Of a stretch of 64,000 nucleotides of DNA, positions 9,062 through 17,574 are shown one piece after another. The stretch is from Hyphomicrobiales bacterium (GTDB taxonomy: Bacteria; Pseudomonadota; Alphaproteobacteria; Rhizobiales; Xanthobacteraceae): contig JADJPN010000001.1 in the NCBI GenBank assembly GCA_016713235.1, positions 310,001 to 374,000 on the forward strand, written 5' to 3'. Made by a program: the position numbers and the translations under genes. The notes beneath the pieces were generated by a model. It did not search any database. It saw nothing but the letters and a program-made list of their open reading frames with translations, and was not told the DNA's origin. How positions within the stretch are numbered: position 1 is the stretch's first letter; each line of letters opens with the position of its first letter.

Positions 9062-10117
9062 TTACGAACCGGGGGTGTAGAGCGGCTTGCCGTCAGCGTC
9101 TTTGATTTCGCTCCATTCCTTGCGGATGAGTGCAATCGTGGCGTCGGGGAGCGGAACATAGTCGAGCGTTTCGGCTTCCTTGGCGCCGTTCTTGTACGCC
9201 CAGTCGAAGAACTTAAGCGCATCGGTCGCTGCGGCAGCGTCCGCCGGTTGCTTGCGGATCAGGATGAAGGTGGCGCCTGCGATCGGCCAGGTCTTCTCAC
9301 CAGCCTGATCGGTGATGATCAAGTTGAAGCCCTTGGCCTTTGCCCAGTCAGCGCCAGCGGCCGCCGCCTGAAAGGCGGCGATGCTCGGCTCGACGGTCTT
9401 GCCGTCCTTGTTGATCAGGTTGAGGTGCGTAAGCTTGTTCTGCTTCGCATAGGCATATTCGACGTAGCCGATCGCGCCTTTGGTCTGTGCGACGGTGTTT
9501 GCGACACCTTCGTTGCCCTTGGCGCCGATGCCGGCCGGCCACTTCACAGCGGTCGAAACGCCGACCTTGTCGTCCCATTCCTTGCTCACCTTGCCGAGAT
9601 AGTTGGTGAAGAGGAATGTGGTGCCCGATCCGTCCGAACGATGCACGATTGCGATCGCGGTGTTCGGCAAATTCACGCCCGGGTTCAGCTTGGCGATTGC
9701 CGGATCATTCCAGGTCTTGATGTTGCCGAGGAAGATCTGGCCGAGAGTCGCGCCATCGATCTTCACGGCGCCCGGCTTGATGCCGTCGAGGTTCACGACC
9801 GGCACGACGCCGCCGATTACGGTCGGAAACTGAACGAGGCCATTCTTCTCAAGATCTTCCGCCTTCATCGGCGCGTCGGTCGCGCCGAAAGTCACGGTCT
9901 TGGCGATGATCTGCTTGATGCCGCCGCCAGAACCGATCGACTGATAGTTCAGATTGACGTTGGCGGACTTCTTGTAGCTGTCGGCCCACTTTGCATAGAC
10001 CGGATAGGGAAAACTCGCGCCCGCACCCGAAATGTCGGCGGCAAGTACGGTTCCGAAAATCGTCGCGCCGGCGAGAACGCCAGAGGCCGCGAGCAGGATC
10101 AGCGATTTCTTTTTCAC
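9062..10117 (-). CDS. pstS: Periplasmic phosphate-binding protein PstS
   Basis: A 351-residue substrate-binding protein with a signal peptide (MKKKSLILLAASGVLAGATI, cleavage after about VLA). The mature N-terminus DISGAGASFPYPVYAKWAD is typical of PstS. Phosphate-binding loops are visible: YQSIGSGGGIKQI, FGATDAPM and HRSDGSGTTFLFTNYL. First gene of pstSCAB-phoUB, preceded by a Pho box. It captures inorganic phosphate for PstCA. Confidence 0.97.
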   Translation of the reverse strand: MKKKSLILLAASGVLAGATIFGTVLAADISGAGASFPYPVYAKWADSYKKSANVNLNYQSIGSGGGIKQIIAKTVTFGATDAPMKAEDLEKNGLVQFPTVIGGVVPVVNLDGIKPGAVKIDGATLGQIFLGNIKTWNDPAIAKLNPGVNLPNTAIAIVHRSDGSGTTFLFTNYLGKVSKEWDDKVGVSTAVKWPAGIGAKGNEGVANTVAQTKGAIGYVEYAYAKQNKLTHLNLINKDGKTVEPSIAAFQAAAAGADWAKAKGFNLIITDQAGEKTWPIAGATFILIRKQPADAAAATDALKFFDWAYKNGAKEAETLDYVPLPDATIALIRKEWSEIKDADGKPLYTPGS

Positions 10118-10217
10118 GGAGACTTACTCCTTCCTGTGAAAGCTCGTCCGGGCGGCAGCCCCGCTGCCTTTCCTGGACCGGACGGCCGTACTCCTATGGA
10201 CCGGCCATCTCACTTCT

Positions 10218-10246
10218 ATGACGCGGCCATGACAGGTACATGACAG
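10218..10246 (-). promoter_or_regulatory. Pho box (three 11-bp repeats) of the pst operon
   Basis: On the minus strand the repeats CTGTCAT-GTAC, CTGTCAT-GGCC and GCGTCAT start exactly 11 bases apart (plus-strand copies begin at 10240, 10229 and 10218). The first two match the PhoB half-site consensus perfectly. The box lies about 100 bases before the pstS ATG. A CATAGG element on the minus strand (plus 10194-10199) is a possible -10. Confidence 0.85.
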
Positions 10247-10281
10247 CGCAAGCGGCTCGAATCGTTAAAGAAAACGTGGTG

Positions 10282-11373
10282 TTAGCCGGTGGATAACGGG
10301 ATGCGCACGGAGAACGCCGCGCCCTTTCCCGGCTCGCTCTCAATCGAAAGCCGCGCGCGATGGCGGGCCGCGATGTGCTTCACGATCGCAAGCCCAAGCC
10401 CCGTGCCGCCCTGCTCGCGGCTATGCGCGATGTCGACGCGATAGAAACGCTCGGTCAGGCGCGGCAGATGTTCAGGGGCGATGCCGGGCCCGAAATCGCG
10501 CACCGACAATACCGCATCCGATTTTTCGGTCCGCAATGTAATCTCGACGCGCTTTCCGCCAGCGCCGTATTTCAACGCGTTCTCGACGAGATTTTCGATG
10601 AGCCGGATCAACTCGTCGCGATCGCCGCGCACGGTGACGGCAGAGGACGGCGCTTCGAGCGAAATCTCGACACCGCGGTCGCCGGCGAGCGGCGAGAGCG
10701 AATCCCGCACATGCGCAGTGAGCGGCACGAGATCGACCGCCGCTTCCGGCGGGCGATGCACGTTCATTTCCACCCGCGAGAGCGACAACAGGTCGTCGAT
10801 CAGGCGGGACATGCGCCGCGCCTGATCGCTCATGATGTTCAGGAATTTCTCGCGCATCACCGGATCGTCACGCGCGGGACCCCGCAGCGTATCGATAAAG
10901 CCGGTGACGGAAGCAAGCGGCGTGCGCAGTTCGTGGCTCGCATTGGCGACGAAATCCGCGCGCATCTGATCGACACGCATGGCCTGGGTAAGGTCGCGGA
11001 AAACGAGCAGAATGAGGTCTGGCGTGCCGGTCTTTGCGTCCGGATCAAAGCGGATCGGAAGGATGTGCGCTTCAAAAGAACGCTCGACCGGAACGCGCAG
11101 GTTAAACGGCACCAGCCGCGACGCACCCGAAGCACCCGTTTCGCGAACCGCTTCGATCACTTCCGGTGCACGAAGCATCAAGGAAACCGGGACGCCGATC
11201 CGCACCGCGCCCAGCATGGTTTCCATTGCCGCATTCGCTCCAAGAACAATGCCGCTCCGGTTCAGCAATAGCGTCGGCTCTGGGTACGCACCCGCAAGCG
11301 CTGCAAGTCTGGGATCGAGCTTCTGCTCCAATCCCTGACCGGGCAATGTCGTGTAATAAGAACTGTCGTTCAT
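10282..11373 (-). CDS. phoR: Phosphate regulon sensor kinase PhoR, apparently without membrane segments
   Basis: Histidine kinase of 363 residues expected to phosphorylate PhoB. It has a PAS domain (about residues 25-130, PTLLLNRSGIVLGANAAM) and a HisKA domain with FVANASHELRTPLASVTGF. The ATPase domain has N-box RLIENLVENALKYG, DFGPGIAPEHLPRLTERFYR and GGTGLGLAIVKHIAARH. Unlike many PhoR proteins it starts directly with the PAS region, and I see no hydrophobic helix at the N-terminus. It may be soluble and sense phosphate through PstB/PhoU. It lies upstream of the Pho box, so it is probably transcribed separately. Confidence 0.9.
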   Translation of the reverse strand: MNDSSYYTTLPGQGLEQKLDPRLAALAGAYPEPTLLLNRSGIVLGANAAMETMLGAVRIGVPVSLMLRAPEVIEAVRETGASGASRLVPFNLRVPVERSFEAHILPIRFDPDAKTGTPDLILLVFRDLTQAMRVDQMRADFVANASHELRTPLASVTGFIDTLRGPARDDPVMREKFLNIMSDQARRMSRLIDDLLSLSRVEMNVHRPPEAAVDLVPLTAHVRDSLSPLAGDRGVEISLEAPSSAVTVRGDRDELIRLIENLVENALKYGAGGKRVEITLRTEKSDAVLSVRDFGPGIAPEHLPRLTERFYRVDIAHSREQGGTGLGLAIVKHIAARHRARLSIESEPGKGAAFSVRIPLSTG

Positions 11374-11477
11374 CGAGAACGCTTCCTAGCGCGGCGGACG
11401 CGCGAGGGGAACCGGCGCGGCGGTGGCTGCGGCGGCCTTGGCATGGTATCGAACGTTATTCCAAAGGAGAACGATCA

Positions 11478-12023
11478 ATGTTTCGTGGACGAGTGGTATC
11501 TGGTTTACGTTTGCTTGCACTAGCCGTTTCGCTTGTCCTCACGCTTGCTCCAGCCGCCAAGGCCGAAACCATTCCGCTTCCGAAAATCGACTATGAGGCC
11601 AAGGCGACGCTTTTGAACGACGGCTCGCTCCTCACCCGCCATTCCAAAGGAAAAATGCGGATCGAAGTGCAGATGCGGCAACTCAAGGAAACGATGATCG
11701 GTTTCATCGATCTCAACCGGAAAGTCATGGTGCTCTTGCTGCCGATTCCGGGCATGCAGGACACCGCTGATACGGTCGCGGGCGAGCGCTGCACGATCTG
11801 GAAGGTATCCAGCAACGATAATCGTGCCGAGGCGTGCATCACACCGGACGGCATTGCCCTGCGCACACGCGCTGCGATCGAAGGCAAGACGCAGACCGTT
11901 TTTGAAGTGACGGAGCTGAAGCGTCAGCCGCAAAAGCCGGCCGATCTCGAAGTGCCGCCGAGCGTCAACATCATGAAGCTGCCGAAAGGCATAAAGGGAA
12001 TCCCGGGATTCCCGCAGCTTTAA
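11478..12023 (+). CDS. Secreted protein of unknown function
   Basis: The 181-residue protein has a clear signal peptide: basic start (MFRGRVVSGLR), hydrophobic core, and an AKA-type site before ETIPLPKIDYEAKATL. The mature part resembles LolA-like or DUF4412-like envelope proteins (SLLTRHSKGKMRIEVQM, then GFIDLNRKVMVLLLP). I cannot place it in a family with confidence. The ATG is preceded by AAAGGAGA. An upstream extension of the frame overlaps phoR antisense and is rejected. The partner and function are unknown; it is divergent from phoR and convergent with the next small gene. Confidence 0.75.
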   Translation: MFRGRVVSGLRLLALAVSLVLTLAPAAKAETIPLPKIDYEAKATLLNDGSLLTRHSKGKMRIEVQMRQLKETMIGFIDLNRKVMVLLLPIPGMQDTADTVAGERCTIWKVSSNDNRAEACITPDGIALRTRAAIEGKTQTVFEVTELKRQPQKPADLEVPPSVNIMKLPKGIKGIPGFPQL

Positions 12024-12026
12024 TTT

Positions 12027-12371
12027 TTATTTCTTCCGGATTTGCTGCATCACCTGCTCGTACGACTTGAAGGCTTCGCCGTCCTTCTTGCAGGCGTCGG
12101 GAAGTCTCTTTTCGAACGCGCCCTCGACTTCCTCGTAAAGAATATCCGCAGCCTCATCCTTGAGGCCGAGCTTTTTCTGAAGCGCGGTCGCCGACTGGAT
12201 GAGCTTGTCGGCGTCCGGTTCGCTTAGCGGAAAATCGCAACGATCGGCGGCGATCGAAGCGAAATAGAGCGTCATCAATTCCCGGCGATCCTGATCGGCC
12301 TGCGCGCTCGCGGCGAAGCTCGCCGCGAGAAACGCCAGCATTCCGATCGCGAGGGCATGAACGCGCTTCAT
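12027..12371 (-). CDS. Small secreted protein of unknown function
   Basis: The 114-residue protein has a signal peptide (MKRVHALAIGMLAFLAASF, likely cut after ASA). The mature part is charged and helical, with two cysteines (AADRCDFPL, PDACKKDG) that could form a disulfide. No family is recognised. It starts 2 bases after the flippase-like membrane gene and is probably co-transcribed with it. Periplasmic location is inferred from the signal peptide. Confidence 0.7.
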   Translation of the reverse strand: MKRVHALAIGMLAFLAASFAASAQADQDRRELMTLYFASIAADRCDFPLSEPDADKLIQSATALQKKLGLKDEAADILYEEVEGAFEKRLPDACKKDGEAFKSYEQVMQQIRKK

Positions 12372-12373
12372 GT

Positions 12374-13423
12374 TTACTTCTTCGTTGCGGTCTGCGTGAT
12401 CTCCGCCACGACCTTCGACGCGTTGACATCATGCGGGTCCGGCTTTTTAGCCGACGGTTTGATGTCGAGTACAAGTTCGCGAATCGCAATGACGATCAGC
12501 GAAATGGCGAAAGGTGTGATGAAGTAAAAGAGACGGAACAAGAGCAGCGAAGCAAGCAACTGCTCCGGCGCGAATTGCGGGAGCGCGATCAGCATCGCCG
12601 CATCGAACACGCCCAACCCGCCCGGCGAATGGCTCGCGAAGCCGAGGAGCGTGGACGCGACAAAAATCACCGCAAGCGAGATGAAATCGATTTGGGGCGA
12701 TGCCGGCATCAGCACATACATCGCCAGCGCGCAGCAGGTGAGGTCGACGATGCCGATTGCGATTTGCAAAAGCGTCAGCCTGCCTGCGGGAAGCGTAACG
12801 CTCCAGTTCGAGCGCCCGATCACGCGCGGCTTCATGCTGACCCAGACGGTATAAATGGCAAGACCCGCGAGCGCAGCGATGCCGATGATTCGATTCATCC
12901 AGGGCGGGAGCTGATCCACCATGGACGCCGCCTCGGGGTGGATCGTCATGCCAATGCCAAGCACTGCGATATTGCCAAGCCAGAATGTGAGGCCCGCGAT
13001 GAAGCAGAGCTTCGCGACTTCGATGGCGCTGAGGCCGCTCGATGCGGAATAGATGCGATAGCGCACTGCCCCACCCGAAAAAGCGGTGAAGCCGACATTG
13101 TGCCCGATGGAATAGCTGGTGAAGCCGCCGATTGCGGCGATGTGATAGGGCACTTCTTCGCGACCGATCGTCTTCAGCGCGAAATAATCGTAGAAAGTCA
13201 GCGTCAGATAAGCGAGCGCGACAAAGAAACCGGCAAGCGCAAGCTGCGTCCACGTCACGCTGGAAAGCGCGGCGCCTACATCGGCGATGCTGATGTTGCG
13301 CAGAATCCGGTAGAGCACGAAGGCGGCGATCGCAAAAACGGTCACGCCGACGGCCAGGCCGATACGATGCCAGCCGATCTTCTTTTCGAACCAGTCCGAC
13401 AGGTTCTTTAAGGCCTTAAGCAT
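12374..13423 (-). CDS. Lysylphosphatidylglycerol-synthase TM/YbhN-like membrane protein (UPF0104)
   Basis: The 349-residue polytopic protein has about eight hydrophobic segments. It shows the conserved family motifs FYDYFALKTIG, GGFTSYSIGHNVGFTAFSGG followed by VRYRIY, and SHSPGGLGVFDAAML near the C-terminus. The family is the flippase-like membrane part of MprF-type proteins. There is no catalytic synthase domain, so a lipid-translocating or lipid-handling role is inferred only. It is transcribed ahead of the small secreted protein at 12027. The 185 bases upstream hold no recognisable signal. Confidence 0.85.
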   Translation of the reverse strand: MLKALKNLSDWFEKKIGWHRIGLAVGVTVFAIAAFVLYRILRNISIADVGAALSSVTWTQLALAGFFVALAYLTLTFYDYFALKTIGREEVPYHIAAIGGFTSYSIGHNVGFTAFSGGAVRYRIYSASSGLSAIEVAKLCFIAGLTFWLGNIAVLGIGMTIHPEAASMVDQLPPWMNRIIGIAALAGLAIYTVWVSMKPRVIGRSNWSVTLPAGRLTLLQIAIGIVDLTCCALAMYVLMPASPQIDFISLAVIFVASTLLGFASHSPGGLGVFDAAMLIALPQFAPEQLLASLLLFRLFYFITPFAISLIVIAIRELVLDIKPSAKKPDPHDVNASKVVAEITQTATKK

Positions 13424-13608
13424 TCCCTTCCCTTGTCTTTGTCTTGATCTTGGCCGAATCCCCCATCCGGCGCCAATGGCTCTAGCAGAGGGCCGTGAGC
13501 CGCGCGACTCTACCGTCAGGTAGGCGCTTTTCTGGCGCGTTCAATTCCAGCCGATAGGCCAGCAACAGGGCGAACGGAAAAGTGATCGCCGTGTCAGGGG
13601 CTGGCGCT

Positions 13609-15135
13609 TCAGTGGCGCTTAGCCGCGCGCAGCGCGTCGATCGTGGTACGGCTCGATACCTGTTCCGGATCGGTCATAAGCTCGATCACGGCGGTCTTGC
13701 CCGATTTCAATGCCCGCTCGAAGGCCGGCATGAAATCGGCGGTTTTTTCGACGCGCTCGGCATAGGCGCCGAAGGATTTGGCAAAGGCAACGAAGTCCGG
13801 GTTCACGAGGTTGGTGCCGGATATGCGCTCCGGAAAATCGCGCTCCTGATGCATGCGGATCGTGCCGTACATGCGGTTATTAAAGAGCAGCACGATCGGT
13901 TTGCCGCCGTGTTGCATGGCCGTGCCGATCTCCTGGCCGCTCATCAGGAACCCGCCGTCACCGACGAAGCTCACGACAGAGCGCTCTGGATGCGTGATCG
14001 ACGCGGCTACTGCCGCGGGAACGCTGTAGCCCATAGCGCCGGAAGTGGGGCCCAGCTGGCGGCAAGGACGCCCATAACGGATAAAGCGATGGGCCCAGCC
14101 GGAAAAGTTTCCGGCGTCGACGGTAACGACAAAATCTTTCGGTAGCGCCGCCGCGAGATCGCTGATCGCCTTCCCCATATCGAGCGGAAAAGTAACCGGC
14201 AGAATTTTGATGGACTCGAGATAGTCCTTGCGAGCGCTTTCGCGCCATGCGCTCCACTTCGCGCCGTCGAGCGGCTTCAGGGTATTCGCCGCCGCCGCGA
14301 ACGCCGAAGAGTCAGCCACGATTGCGAGATCGGGCACATAAACGCGGCCGATCTCATCCGGATCCGGATAGACATGGATCAGTTTCGGTTTCGGCGTCGG
14401 GGATTCGATCACACGATAAGCCTGTGTCGTGATTTCACCGAGCCTCGCACCGACCACAAGAAGCAAGTCCGCTTCCTTTACGCGCTTCGTGAGCGAAGGC
14501 GCGACCGAAGTCGAAAGGTCGCCGATGTAGTTTTCCGAAGCGTTATCGAACACGTCTTGCCTGCGGAACGAACACGTAACCGGAATTCCATTCGCTTCGG
14601 CAAATGAAACCATCTCTTTGCAAGCGCGCTCTGACCAACTGCCACCACCAACGATCATCAACGGGCGTTCGGCTTTGCCAAGCAACTCGCGCATTTCGTT
14701 CATCCATTTCGCGACCGGGCCAAACATCTGGCGATAGTCGATTTCCTGAAACGCTTCGCGGTCGCGTGTGCCGCGCGCGATCTGCCCGACGAGCAAAATC
14801 ATCGGCGTCGAATCCTGAAAGGCGGTATGCACGCCGACGGCGGCGTGACACGCGCCGGGCCCGCGCGTCACCATGCAGATGCCGGGCTTGCCGGTGAGCT
14901 TACCGTAGGCTTCCGCCATATTGGCGGCGCCCGCTTCGTGGCGCGCATTCACGAGCTTGAAGCGGTCGCGCACATCGAACAGCGCATCCAGCACTTCGAG
15001 ATAGCTTTCGCCGGGTACGCAAAACGCAAGGTCCGCGCCGTGAACCAGAAGCTGGTCCACGAGAAGGCGCCCACCGCTGCGGGCATTGGGTTTGGCTTTG
15101 GCAGAAATGGAGGAGGCGCGTTCTTGCACTGTCAT
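13609..15135 (-). CDS. Thiamine-diphosphate enzyme (acetolactate-synthase-like), internal segment missing
   Basis: The 508-residue protein has the N-terminal PYR domain (SGGRLLVDQLLVHGADLAFC, catalytic Glu in NARHEAGAANMAEAYGK) and the C-terminal PP domain with the ThDP motif VGDGGFLMSG and NNRMYGT. It resembles the IlvB-like thiamine pyrophosphate-binding proteins that are not true IlvB. Between VAKW and MRELLGKAERP (about plus 14695-14706) some 55-60 residues that relatives carry are absent. That missing block links the PYR domain to the central domain (normally containing SGRPGPVVL-like sequence). The reading frame is kept. The start is ATG 15135. The substrate is unknown. Confidence 0.85.
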   Translation of the reverse strand: MTVQERASSISAKAKPNARSGGRLLVDQLLVHGADLAFCVPGESYLEVLDALFDVRDRFKLVNARHEAGAANMAEAYGKLTGKPGICMVTRGPGACHAAVGVHTAFQDSTPMILLVGQIARGTRDREAFQEIDYRQMFGPVAKWMNEMRELLGKAERPLMIVGGGSWSERACKEMVSFAEANGIPVTCSFRRQDVFDNASENYIGDLSTSVAPSLTKRVKEADLLLVVGARLGEITTQAYRVIESPTPKPKLIHVYPDPDEIGRVYVPDLAIVADSSAFAAAANTLKPLDGAKWSAWRESARKDYLESIKILPVTFPLDMGKAISDLAAALPKDFVVTVDAGNFSGWAHRFIRYGRPCRQLGPTSGAMGYSVPAAVAASITHPERSVVSFVGDGGFLMSGQEIGTAMQHGGKPIVLLFNNRMYGTIRMHQERDFPERISGTNLVNPDFVAFAKSFGAYAERVEKTADFMPAFERALKSGKTAVIELMTDPEQVSSRTTIDALRAAKRH

Positions 15136-15229
15136 GGCGCCACTTTGCCATCGCGCTCCGGTCACGGCAACGCGGCGGCGCAAAAGCGCTCAAGCCCCGC
15201 ATGGCAGAACTTCAGGCCGCGGCGCCGAC

Positions 15230-15484
15230 CTAATCCAGCGCCGCCTTCAGATCATAGGGTTTGCCCAGAACCGCGACCTCGACGGCCGTGGTCCGTTTGG
15301 GCGTGTCGTTATTCGAAACCTTCGGTAACGCATCGGTCTTATTGCTGCGATTGATCTGCGTGTTTTGCGTCGGCGCACTGGCGGTCGACGTCGTAGACGG
15401 GCTGGACCCGGCACCAACAAACGCGGTGGTGAGAAGGGTACCGGCGGCAAGTGCGCCGGCAATGCCGGTAGCTTTGCGCAACAT
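15230..15484 (-). CDS. Small secreted protein behind an EcfG promoter
   Basis: The 84-residue protein has a signal peptide (MLRKATGIAGALAAGTLLTT, then AFVGAG) and a Ser/Thr/Asn-rich mature part with no recognised domain. The ATG has GGGAGAGG about 7 bases upstream. A canonical EcfG promoter lies 70-95 bases before the start, which makes this a credible general-stress-response gene despite its size. It is placed directly after the stress-response HWE kinase. The function is unknown; an envelope stress role is inference. Confidence 0.7.
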   Translation of the reverse strand: MLRKATGIAGALAAGTLLTTAFVGAGSSPSTTSTASAPTQNTQINRSNKTDALPKVSNNDTPKRTTAVEVAVLGKPYDLKAALD

Positions 15485-15554
15485 AGAACCTCTCCCGCAT
15501 CCGGATCGATTATCCTCAGCAGTGCTCCACCATTGGAGCGTCTCTGCTCGATAA

Positions 15555-15579
15555 AACGCGGGGCGAGGCTAAAGGTTCC
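15555..15579 (-). promoter_or_regulatory. EcfG-type promoter for the small secreted protein
   Basis: On the minus strand GGAAC (15579-15575), 17-base spacer, GTTTTAT (from 15557). This matches the alphaproteobacterial general-stress sigma factor consensus (GGAAC-N16/17-cGTT) exactly. The -35 overlaps the stop codon of the HWE kinase. Confidence 0.85.
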
Positions 15580-17456
15580 TAGACGTTCGCAGGCTGTTGC
15601 TGTTCTGCGGATGCGAAGAGATGCTGCTCTGGGATGGTAATCGTGCAGGAAACTCCATCTGCAGCAAAATTGAGATCAACGTCTGCTTCCAGCGAGCGCG
15701 ATAGATTGCGCTGGATCGCCATGGTGCCGAAGCCGTGCTTCTTCGGACGCTCGACCTTGGGCCCGTCACGTTCGACCCAGCGGATCACGATGCCGTTTCC
15801 GGTCTCCTCGTTCGGCGTCCAGATCACATCGACGCGGCCGTTCGGGTTTGAAAGCGCACCATACTTCGCCGCATTCACCGCAAGCTCATGCAACGCAAGA
15901 CCCAGGCTCTGCGCGGCTTCTGGCCGCAAATGAACCGGCGGTCCTTCGATATTGATCTGCGATTGGTCGCGGTCGATGTAATGTCCGAGCTGCGTGTTTA
16001 CGAGATCGCGTAAGCCCGCCGAGTGCCACTCCTCCTGCACCAGCAGGTCATGCGAACGCGATAGCGCTTGAAGACGCGCGCTGAACTCTTCGAGAAAACT
16101 GTCGAGCGATCCGGCATGACGCGAGGTCTGGCGCGCGAGTGCCTGAATCACCGCAAGCAAATTCTTCGAGCGATGCGTCAGCTCACGCATCAGGAGCCGA
16201 AGATGCTCTTCACCCGCCTTTCCCTCGGTAATATCCACCGCCGCGCAGGTAAGACCGACGACGCGGCCTTCGACATCGCGCAACGGCTCGAAATGAAAGT
16301 CATACCAGCGACTGGCGGTCGGGCCTTTCAACCGTAACTCGGCGTCCACCGGCTCGCCGGTTGAGAGCGCCTGTTGCTTCAGATCTACAATGGTCCGCCG
16401 GTCGGAGACCGGAATCACATCATCATCGGTAAGGCCGACGATCTGGTCGACGCGGCGGCCGAGGAACGTGTTGCTGATCGAGGTGTAGCGAAGGTCCTGG
16501 TCCTGCGTGAACACGGTGACGTTGGAGCCGCGCAGCGCAATTTCGTAGCGGTGCAACGCGTTGCGCAGTTCTTCGGCAAGCCGCCGCTGCTCGCCTTCCA
16601 GTGAGCGAATCCGCGTGATGTCGGCGGCGGCGCAACGGATGCCGTTGATTTCGCCATCGAGATTTCTGGTCGGCTCGATATAGAGCGAAAACAGAACCCT
16701 GCCTTCCGGCATTTCGTGCCAGGCTTCGATTTCCGCTGGCTCCCCGCTTTCGAGCACTTTTCTTTTCATTGCAGTGATCGCATCGCGTTCCGGCGCGACA
16801 AGAATATCCTCGTCGGTGCGGTTCAGCATCTGCGCACCGGCATCTTCGCCCCGCGGCCCGAACACGCCGATATAACGAAGATCGGTATCCTGCGAGAACA
16901 GATAGACTTTCGCACCGCGCAGACAGGTATCGAGGCGGCTTGAAACCAGCGCTATTTCAGCCGCCTTATCGATAAGCGAACGCTCCAGTTGCGCGCGTAA
17001 CTCTTCCGCCTCATTCGCGCGGCCGCGTTCTGCTTCAAGATCTTCTTCCGCGCGCTCTCGCGCTGCGACAAGCATCGACGCCGAAGGCACCGTGACAAGC
17101 CGCTTGAACACAAGCCAGAGCACGATCAGCCAGATCAGCCCTGCGACCACGCTGGTTGCGGCGACCGCGTCCGGTGTCGGAAACGCAAAGGCTTTGCCAA
17201 GCGGCATCGAAAGCTGCCAAACGGCAAAGGCGAAGGTGAAAAGAAAGACCGTCGCGGCAAGAAAGCGCAAAGCGCCGGGAAGATCGGGACGCCGCCATGC
17301 GGTCCACACCACACCCGCGGGGATCAGAAAATAGCTGAGCGCTGCCACCCATGTCGCAATAGCAAGCGCTGCTTCCGAAGGCGCCTCCCTCCAGAATGCC
17401 ACGTCTGCCGGAATTGCATCGCCAAGCTGCGCGAGCCAGGCGAACACATCGTCCAT
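15579..17456 (-). CDS. HWE-family sensor histidine kinase with two PAS domains
   Basis: The 625-residue membrane kinase has about three N-terminal hydrophobic helices (residues 30-130) and a coiled-coil stretch rich in Glu/Arg (about 135-180). Two PAS/PAC repeats follow (YLFSQDTDLRYIGVF and VFTQDQDLRYTSISN). The HWE catalytic region has phospho-acceptor LTHRSKNLLAVIQALARQT, LALHELAVNAAKYGALS and the WxE motif IRWVERDGP. HWE kinases next to phyR-nepR-ecfG typically control PhyR phosphorylation, so this is the likely PhyK-type input. It lies downstream of phyR, but a terminator separates them. I found no EcfG promoter of its own. Confidence 0.9.
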   Translation of the reverse strand: MDDVFAWLAQLGDAIPADVAFWREAPSEAALAIATWVAALSYFLIPAGVVWTAWRRPDLPGALRFLAATVFLFTFAFAVWQLSMPLGKAFAFPTPDAVAATSVVAGLIWLIVLWLVFKRLVTVPSASMLVAARERAEEDLEAERGRANEAEELRAQLERSLIDKAAEIALVSSRLDTCLRGAKVYLFSQDTDLRYIGVFGPRGEDAGAQMLNRTDEDILVAPERDAITAMKRKVLESGEPAEIEAWHEMPEGRVLFSLYIEPTRNLDGEINGIRCAAADITRIRSLEGEQRRLAEELRNALHRYEIALRGSNVTVFTQDQDLRYTSISNTFLGRRVDQIVGLTDDDVIPVSDRRTIVDLKQQALSTGEPVDAELRLKGPTASRWYDFHFEPLRDVEGRVVGLTCAAVDITEGKAGEEHLRLLMRELTHRSKNLLAVIQALARQTSRHAGSLDSFLEEFSARLQALSRSHDLLVQEEWHSAGLRDLVNTQLGHYIDRDQSQINIEGPPVHLRPEAAQSLGLALHELAVNAAKYGALSNPNGRVDVIWTPNEETGNGIVIRWVERDGPKVERPKKHGFGTMAIQRNLSRSLEADVDLNFAADGVSCTITIPEQHLFASAEQQQPANV

Positions 17457-17574
17457 TACACTACACTTTCCCTGTCCACCGCATGCCCGCGTTCAATTCA
17501 CCCAGGTTGAATAAACCTGCCTGGTACCGGAATGTTTCGATTCCGGCACTGCTAGGCCGCATTTGCAACCCGAT

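Noticed and set aside
12374..13423. Full MprF lysyl-phosphatidylglycerol synthase
   Set aside because: Only the membrane flippase-like domain is present; no catalytic synthase domain follows.
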